A DNA stretch of 64,000 nucleotides from Tubiluchus corallicola (lineage: Eukaryota > Priapulida > Priapulimorpha > Priapulimorphida > Tubiluchidae). The first letter of the stretch is position 1; each line of letters opens with the position of its first letter. The stretch is taken from positions 67,501 through 131,500 of the forward strand of contig JAQGDQ010000504.1 of NCBI GenBank assembly GCA_030141605.1. The letters run 5' to 3'. A model generated the notes under the pieces. It searched no databases. It was not told the DNA's origin and saw only the letters and a program-made list of their open reading frames with translations. Made by a program: the position numbers and the translations under genes. Of the stretch, positions 57,879 through 64,000 are shown one piece after another.

Positions 57879-58603
57879 GCATTCTTCTGTAGATAACTTT
57901 ATAATGTAAATAAGGATGAAGTAAATAATTTCAAAACAGCAACGGTATAAGAGCAATACAACTAAAAGTTGAGAAAGGAAAACATAATATGCAATTACGA
58001 CTTTGAGTGAGCCTTAGAATAAAAAAAATTAAATAGTTACAAATTTGATTTATCTGACTATTTGACTGTCAATGCAGCAACAAGCAGTAATAACTACATA
58101 TTTATACGATGATGTATACTGTTAATTGCACAGGGGAGTACCATAATGATCCCTTAAAGCTATCAGTTAGTATGAGGAACTTTATAACATTCTAAATCAG
58201 TATACAAAGTAGATATATATTTATACACACAAACATATATACATTCATACACACGTATTACCTATGATGTGAAGCCTTACCTTTAAATTACGTCCTATCA
58301 TGAAGCCAGGCGGGCAATAAAAAGATTGTAGCTTGTATAATTCTCTGGTCTTTACCAAAACTTGACCATCACCACCAACAACACCACTAATATCATCATC
58401 ATAAGTTCACACATTGTCAACACATTTATTTAAAAATGTATGCAAATAGCACTATAAACAATAACCAACAGAACAGAAAATATTACTCTTTAAGTTTTGT
58501 TCACTGTGTTGTTGGTAATGATGACCTGGTGTGTTACTTATAACAACAGATGATAATGGTGTAACGACATTCGGAAGATATACGATTAATAAAAAATGTT
58601 AAG

Positions 58604-59110
58604 CAGAGCCGGATTTTGATTTTGTAGCCCCCAAGGTACAGATACTGTGAAGCCCCGGCCCACGGCGACAATAAACAAAAGCATGAATGTTGCATTGTTC
58701 AAAGCAGTTTATTCAACTTCAACATAATGCCAACATTACGCCCACATAGATAGGTACAAATCTAACACAACAAAAAGGAAAGAAATATTCTGATATGTAC
58801 AAGATTAAAACAAATTTTTGAAACACTAAACATAATACTAACAAATTAAAATAAATAAATTAATGGTATTTTAACGTATATGATACCATAAGATATACTG
58901 TCATCAGTACTAATTAACTTTTAATTACTAATTAAGTTAGTTTACTAATTAGTTAATTAATTAATTCACCAACGGACTCTTTGAAACTACAATAAATCTA
59001 CGTCTTTATACTGTCATTAGTGCTAATTAACTTTTAATTACTAATTAAGTTAGTTAACTAATTAGTTAATTAATTAATTCACCGACGGACTCTTTGAATT
59101 TATATTGTAA
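58604..59110. repeat. hAT-like end fragment and a 120-bp tandem duplication
   Basis: CAGAGCCGGATTTTG at 58605 resembles a hAT terminus, but no partner end was found. TAATTAACTTTTAATTACTA and TCACCGACGGACTCTTTGAA-type words occur twice between 58900 and 59100. The rest of 57960-60060 shows no gene. Confidence 0.55.
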
Positions 59111-60061
59111 CTACAGACATTTCTCTTTAATAATAGTACATTGCAGACTTTGATAAATATAATTTTAACTACTGACTGAAGTCTAATAGGCGCTGACTGA
59201 AGCTCCAATGTATCAGGCTGAACTGATTTGCTGACTTGATTGAACCTCTCTAGTTGGCTATGACAGTCCAGAAGTCTGCGAAGTGAACTGTTTCCAGTTT
59301 TGATGGTTCCTTGAGCATAGCTTTTGCCTCATATCGTTTAGAAACTTTTCACAGCAAATTAAATTCACATAATCTCTGGAGACCACCTCAGCTGACTGAG
59401 CCTCTGGGCTGCAGTCCATAAAACCCATATCTTAATATGGCACTGTACTTGGTTAACTGTCTGTTTCTGATTTAATGCTGACTTCTGTAGCGTCTCCAAC
59501 ATGGTATCATACCGTGGACGTCAACACACAAGAAACAGAGTTCGGATGGTGACAATTTTGGACAAAATTACGCACGAGAGGTAAGAAAATACCGGTGTCA
59601 AAAAATTTAATTTGCAACCTTTTTTGGATATCGAAAAACTTGAAAGACACTCAAATTTCACTGTCATTTTTTGAGTCCACACTATCCGTCAATATTGACA
59701 GAGTCGAGAATGACAGTGTTTTGAATGATCGTGTGGACGGCCTATTATACATCTGTACACATGTTACTATAAAGTGTGTTATCGCCCTACAATATTATTA
59801 TAATCCCTAAAATTTAATTCCTAAAACACCACGTTCATTTGGAGTGCTCTGAAGAAATAATTAGTTCTTGAGTACAAACCGGGTCACTTGCAGCTTGGCA
59901 TCTTGTGTACATAATAATAAATATTATATTAAATGCTTTTGAAGTGCCATGCTGTAAAGATTGTTGTAGTTGTATTTAATAAATAAACAAAATAAAAAAA
60001 GATCTAAAAACAGATTTAGTCAGATCCTGCATTTAGCCAGTAAGTAATACATAGTCATTAA

Positions 60062-60067
60062 TTTATT
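60062..60067 (-). terminator. Poly(A) signal AATAAA of the GT31 gene
   Basis: It is TTTATT on the + strand, about 22 bases beyond the stop codon at 60089, predicting a very short 3' UTR. Confidence 0.6.
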
Positions 60068-60088
60068 ATCTATGGTCTGTAGTGTTTA

Positions 60089-63000
60089 TCACAATGACGA
60101 ATTTTGCCCAACCCACCATTCTTCATCTGTAATAAAGGATTCGTTGTGACACGGTTTTAATCTGCTCTTACTATAATCAGGCTTCGGTTGAAAACAATGT
60201 CGAACACGTCTCGGGGCACCGCGCCCCACCGTGGTCGTTTTTTCAACTACATCCCACACTTTTTTCAACGCCGCAGGGTACACGGCATGCGCAACAATGG
60301 CGTCGTCACACAGGGTTGCACTGAGATTCGATTTCATATTGAAAGACATCAGTATTCTCGAGTTGTCGTTAATATATGTCACATTTGGCATATTGTCGAG
60401 CCACATGGCCACCGAGAGTCCTCCGAATGGACCGCACATCAGAGTTTTTGAGCGCAAACGAGACAGAATGTCCTTGACGATGCCTTCAGAAAGGAGAAGA
60501 AAAAATTCGTCCATGCGATTGGCTGCAATTATACAATGTATAATTATTTTTAATCTGATGAATTAAGTAGTAGCAAGTGTAAAATTATTTTACTGCTACT
60601 AATAAAACTACATACAATGCAGTTATTGAACTTGTATGGCAAAAGCAGGAATTACACACCCACAAACAAACTGTACACTGTAACAAACGAAAACACGTAA
60701 TCTGACAAGCAAGGATTACATAGAAAACGTATATTAATCTTAAACACTGGTGCAATATACATTAAAAAGTACAGAATACAGACCAAATTTGATGATAAAA
60801 TAAATTGTTATAAGTCGATTTCAACATTATAGAAAAATTGTATAATGTCTAAAATTACTGCAATGGTAAAATATTTAATATTGAATTGAGAAACAGAACT
60901 AAACATATTGGATCTGCGCACGCAGGTTGATTTTTGCATGAAAAAATAACAAAAGACGACGCCATAGCTAATTTTGCAGTTTCTGTGTGAAATCTGTAAA
61001 TTTCACGTGGTTCAGGTGTGATATTAAATGTTTATGGGAAGTATTTAATGGTCTTTTTTTGATTTCGAAATGAAATCGTCTGAATCAGAAACGAAATTTT
61101 TGGCTGTCCAGACGTATGAACACTGTTATTGTCTTGACAGAGGGGCCAGGGTGAAGCCTTGTGGGCATATTGTGCCTTTAGCTTCATTTTTATCACTTTC
61201 TTGCACGGCCATTTTTGACCATTGGGATATAATCGCTTTAATACAGTACTAATAATTTTGTACTGGCTAAAAAGATCCTATAACATTTATTTTATTAGAT
61301 GTTTACATTTCGTTTTAGTCACTTAGCAACAACGTTCCTACGTACACTGTGTCACGTGGCTTTTTTGTAATTTTGCATATTTGCTGTATATAAATGTATC
61401 TGCCGCGAACGTCGTACGCAATCGTACGATAATGCGATATTAAACAGAGATTATCTAAATTTCTTCATCTTTTTTTATGCATCAGTGAACACTATAGCAG
61501 GAGTACTTTATTCAAACCGGAATGTACTTTGTTACGAATGAATTTTGATTAGGTTTTACCTAACTGGTTTAGGCTGTGGCATTTTACAAGATTTCTTGCT
61601 GGGTGTATGACCAAAACTTTGTTTCACTATCGTCAGGTAAATGTAATGTGTTTTTGCTTACTAATATTTAACTATATAAAATATACATAAAAGTCGCTAT
61701 ATAGCCGTTAGTGCTGATTTTGTCTGTTAAAGGAGAGAGAGTCAAGAAATCTTGTATTTGTCATTTTTTGCAATAACTCCTAGATCAAAAGTGAGGAACA
61801 TGTAATTTTCTGTTGCTGAACCCATAGCGCGAAATTATGAAGTAAATGCAACACTCAATTTCACATCATCAATTAAACGTCGAACAAAATGTCAATGAAT
61901 CTCAAGCTCTGCTGACTGTCCAATCAGCGTGCATATTTTTCACACGTACAGAGAACCGGTTCAATACCTCGTCTGTTAGGACATGAACTGTTACTATCTA
62001 TTGTCCGTACGTGTTAGGTTCTTCTGAAAAATGCTCAACTTTAATTAGTTTCCGGGACTGAAATAGCCTGGTTTCGTATTTTATTACAGGTTGTAAATTG
62101 TCTGTATTGTCGACTGAAATTGCGGGTGAATTAGTGGAAATAAAATCCAATTTCGTTTTTAATAGGGAACGATAGATTATTCTGTTAGTAAGTAAGTAAG
62201 TTAATTCGTTTATCACCATTTTTAAAATAGCAAAATACATAACTAAGAGATTTATAAATCTGTACAACACACAATAATATTACAAAGTGCAAAAGTGATT
62301 ATTGATTAGTAGTGAAAGGGTGGCGAGAGAACTATAAGTTATCGAGGTAAGCCACCCTCTCAGAATTGTTACTAATATAATTGGTTAAATTAAAAATTAT
62401 CAGATTTTGCATTTAAGACGAATGAAAATTGAATTATTATACGAACGTGTGAGTTTATAATAAAATAATGTTTAATAATGGGAAAGAAGAGACACACGTG
62501 ACTATCATTAAATAATAATTTAACCATTACGTATTTAAAATTAATGTTATGAGGACCTAGAGCCAAAGGAAGAAAAAAATTAATTTTTCTCTTGTAGCTA
62601 GCACGTTAGACGTTAATTGTTGACTTGCTGAATGTGATGCTAAAATTTTGGCTAGATTTATTAGAAAGCGTTTTGATTTATAATAATTTATTAACTAATG
62701 ATTAATTTTTCATTAGTATCATTCTATTGTTACGTAGACCAATAATTTATCCCTCCTAAAAGGTTGAAAGAGTAGATCGTTCATATTTCATCCCTGGAAT
62801 GCAGTTTATTTAACGAATTTTTAACGTGAAGGTGTCTTAGTCGCAGCGTCTTTGATTTAAACTGTGATGATTTTACTGGATGATTTTTATGTAAACTGCT
62901 GTAAATTTTACTTGCCAGTAAATTAATAATACTGTCCTGTCCTGTCCTGTCCTGTCCAGCCTTCTCCTACTCTACCCTATCGTTTATTGTCCTGCCCAGT

Positions 63001-64000
63001 CGTGTTCTGTCTGCTCCTCTTTTCTCTTGCCCTGCCCTGCCATACCCTATCCTGTCCCGTTGCATTTAATGCTATCCCGACCTGTCCTGTCCTGTCCTGT
63101 CCAGCCTTCTCCTACTCTACCCTATCGTTTCCTGTCCTGTCCAGTCGTGTTCTGTCTGCTCCTCTTTTCTCTTGCCCTGCCCTGCCACACCCTATCCTGT
63201 CCCGTTGCATTTAATGCTATCCCGACCTGTCCTGTCCTGTCCTGTCCAGCCTTCTCCTACTCTACCCTATCGTTTCCTGTCCTGTCCAGTCGTGTTCTGT
63301 CTGCTCCTCTTTTCTCTTGCCCTGCCCTGCCACACCCTATCCTGTCCCGTTGCATTTAATGCTATCCCGACCTGTCCTGTCCTGTCCTGTCCAGCCTTCT
63401 CCTACTCTACCCTATCGTTTCCTGTCCTGTCCAGTCCTGTTCTGTCTGCTCCTCTTTTCTCTTGCCCTGCCCTGCCATACCCTATCCTGTCCCGTTGCAT
63501 TTAATGCCATCCCGACCTGTCCTGTCAGGTCGTCTCCTTTCTTGCCCTCTCTGCCGTGCCCTGTCCAGTCAGTGAAGCCACGTCCTGTCCGGCTTAACCT
63601 TACCCTGTTTTGTCTTATTTTCAACCAACTGGCCACTGTTGTCGAGTTTTATGTTGTCATAGAAACGTGACAATTCATCTTGGTCTTATGTCTCTCATCT
63701 TTGCAGTACGACAATAGAGGAAACCGCCCTGTAACTTAGGTTGTTGCTAGACCTACTTACGTTCATTTTTTGCACAGTGTCTCCAACCCCAGGTTACTCT
63801 ACCGATTTTCAAATTCTTTAGTTCACTTCTCAGTTTATTCAAACACAGAAACGTATCATCGTCAAGTCGTAAAAAATACTTGAAATCATATCTCTGTGAA
63901 GCCCATTGCATCATCCACGTTATTCTTCTGGCAAAATTCATCCCGCCAGGCGTCTCTGCCAGCACCGTGTCGCCGTGTCGTGTCGCTTCTCCCACCAACG
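60089..64000 (-). CDS. GT31 beta-1,3-glycosyltransferase-like protein, 3' part (cut by window edge)
   Basis: Two exons are visible: 64000-63761 (5' end outside the window) and 60522-60089, joined in phase 1 (GAAC|GTAAGT to TTGCAG|CCAATCGC). The first encodes HGDTVLAETPGG, a helix with MMQWASQ and the metal-binding DxD motif in LRLDDDTF. The second has DEFFLLLSEG, GPFGGLSVAMWL, a CDDAIVAH stretch and a C-terminal tail with NES and NSS sequons, ending at a stop at 60089. The DDD motif, its spacing from the HGD motif and the following layout are those of GT31 galactosyl- or N-acetylglucosaminyl-transferases of the Golgi lumen. The subfamily and sugar cannot be told from this part; the signal anchor would lie upstream, outside the window. 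Intron 60523-63760 holds the 145-bp array. Confidence 0.82.
60523..62925 (-). other. GT31 gene intron, left part: nothing recognised
   Basis: AT-rich unique sequence. Frames are short, and no transposon ends or arrays were noticed. A run of AAGTAAGTAAG near 62190 is the only simple repeat. Confidence 0.4.
62928..63530 (+). repeat. 145-bp minisatellite, about 4 units, built on CCTGT pentamers
   Basis: Units start with CCTGTCCTGTCC runs and contain CTCCTACTCTACCCTATCG and CCGTTGCATTTAATGC. Spacing is exactly 145 bp between units at 63027, 63172 and 63317. Pro/Ser/Cys-rich frames across it are artefacts. It lies in the GT31 intron. Confidence 0.95.

Noticed and set aside
62987-63670. Series of 110-residue Pro/Cys/Ser/Leu-rich frames repeated every 145 bp
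   Set aside because: The same sequence repeats in the next unit in a shifted frame, as expected for a 145-bp satellite, not for a protein repeat.

Overview
This is a window of an AT-rich animal nuclear genome. Genes are split by GT-AG introns, and gene density is low: about six loci in 64 kb. Intergenic and intronic DNA is packed with minisatellites, microsatellites and short non-autonomous DNA transposons. The gene content (an RNF34/RFFL-type ubiquitin ligase, secreted C-type lectins, a GT31 glycosyltransferase, a giant coiled-coil protein) is metazoan. I cannot name the species; an invertebrate or other non-vertebrate metazoan fits best. No bacterial operons, CRISPR arrays, tRNA or rRNA genes were recognised.

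Layout, left to right. (1) 0.35-2.2 kb, + strand: a compact two-exon candidate gene for a small secreted precursor with a Gly-Lys-Arg amidation/cleavage site. It has a plausible TATA promoter, a non-coding first exon and a poly(A) signal. (2) 2.7-15.8 kb: a head-to-tail segmental duplication (about 7.1 and 6.0 kb). Each unit carries a three-exon, minus-strand C-type lectin gene (169 and 170 residues) whose second intron appears to start with GC instead of GT. The left copy has a GT-rich array inserted at its start codon, flanked by a 48-bp direct duplication. (3) 15.8-23.8 kb: no gene seen; minisatellites and inverted-repeat elements. (4) 23.86-37.34 kb, + strand: a six-exon RNF34/RFFL-like E3 ligase (436 residues) whose introns are full of arrays, hAT-like and piggyBac-like elements. 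(5) 37.4-42.5 kb: several small transposons. (6) 42.5-53.3 kb, minus strand: a four-exon gene for a 2,272-residue coiled-coil protein, nearly all in one 6.4-kb exon built from repeated units of about 223 residues. (7) 53.4-60.0 kb: repeats, including a second large GT-rich array and a GC-rich island. (8) 60.1 kb to the right edge, minus strand: the 3' part of a GT31 beta-1,3-glycosyltransferase-like gene, cut by the window end.

The genes do not form a pathway; they look like ordinary neighbours. The most notable theme is repeat biology. Several minisatellites appear to have grown from an internal segment of a dispersed element. At least two arrays are bounded by long direct duplications of the flanking DNA. 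One family of GT-rich arrays ends in the same unique tail. All exon structures were read by eye from splice consensus, reading frame and family resemblance; none is supported by transcript data.
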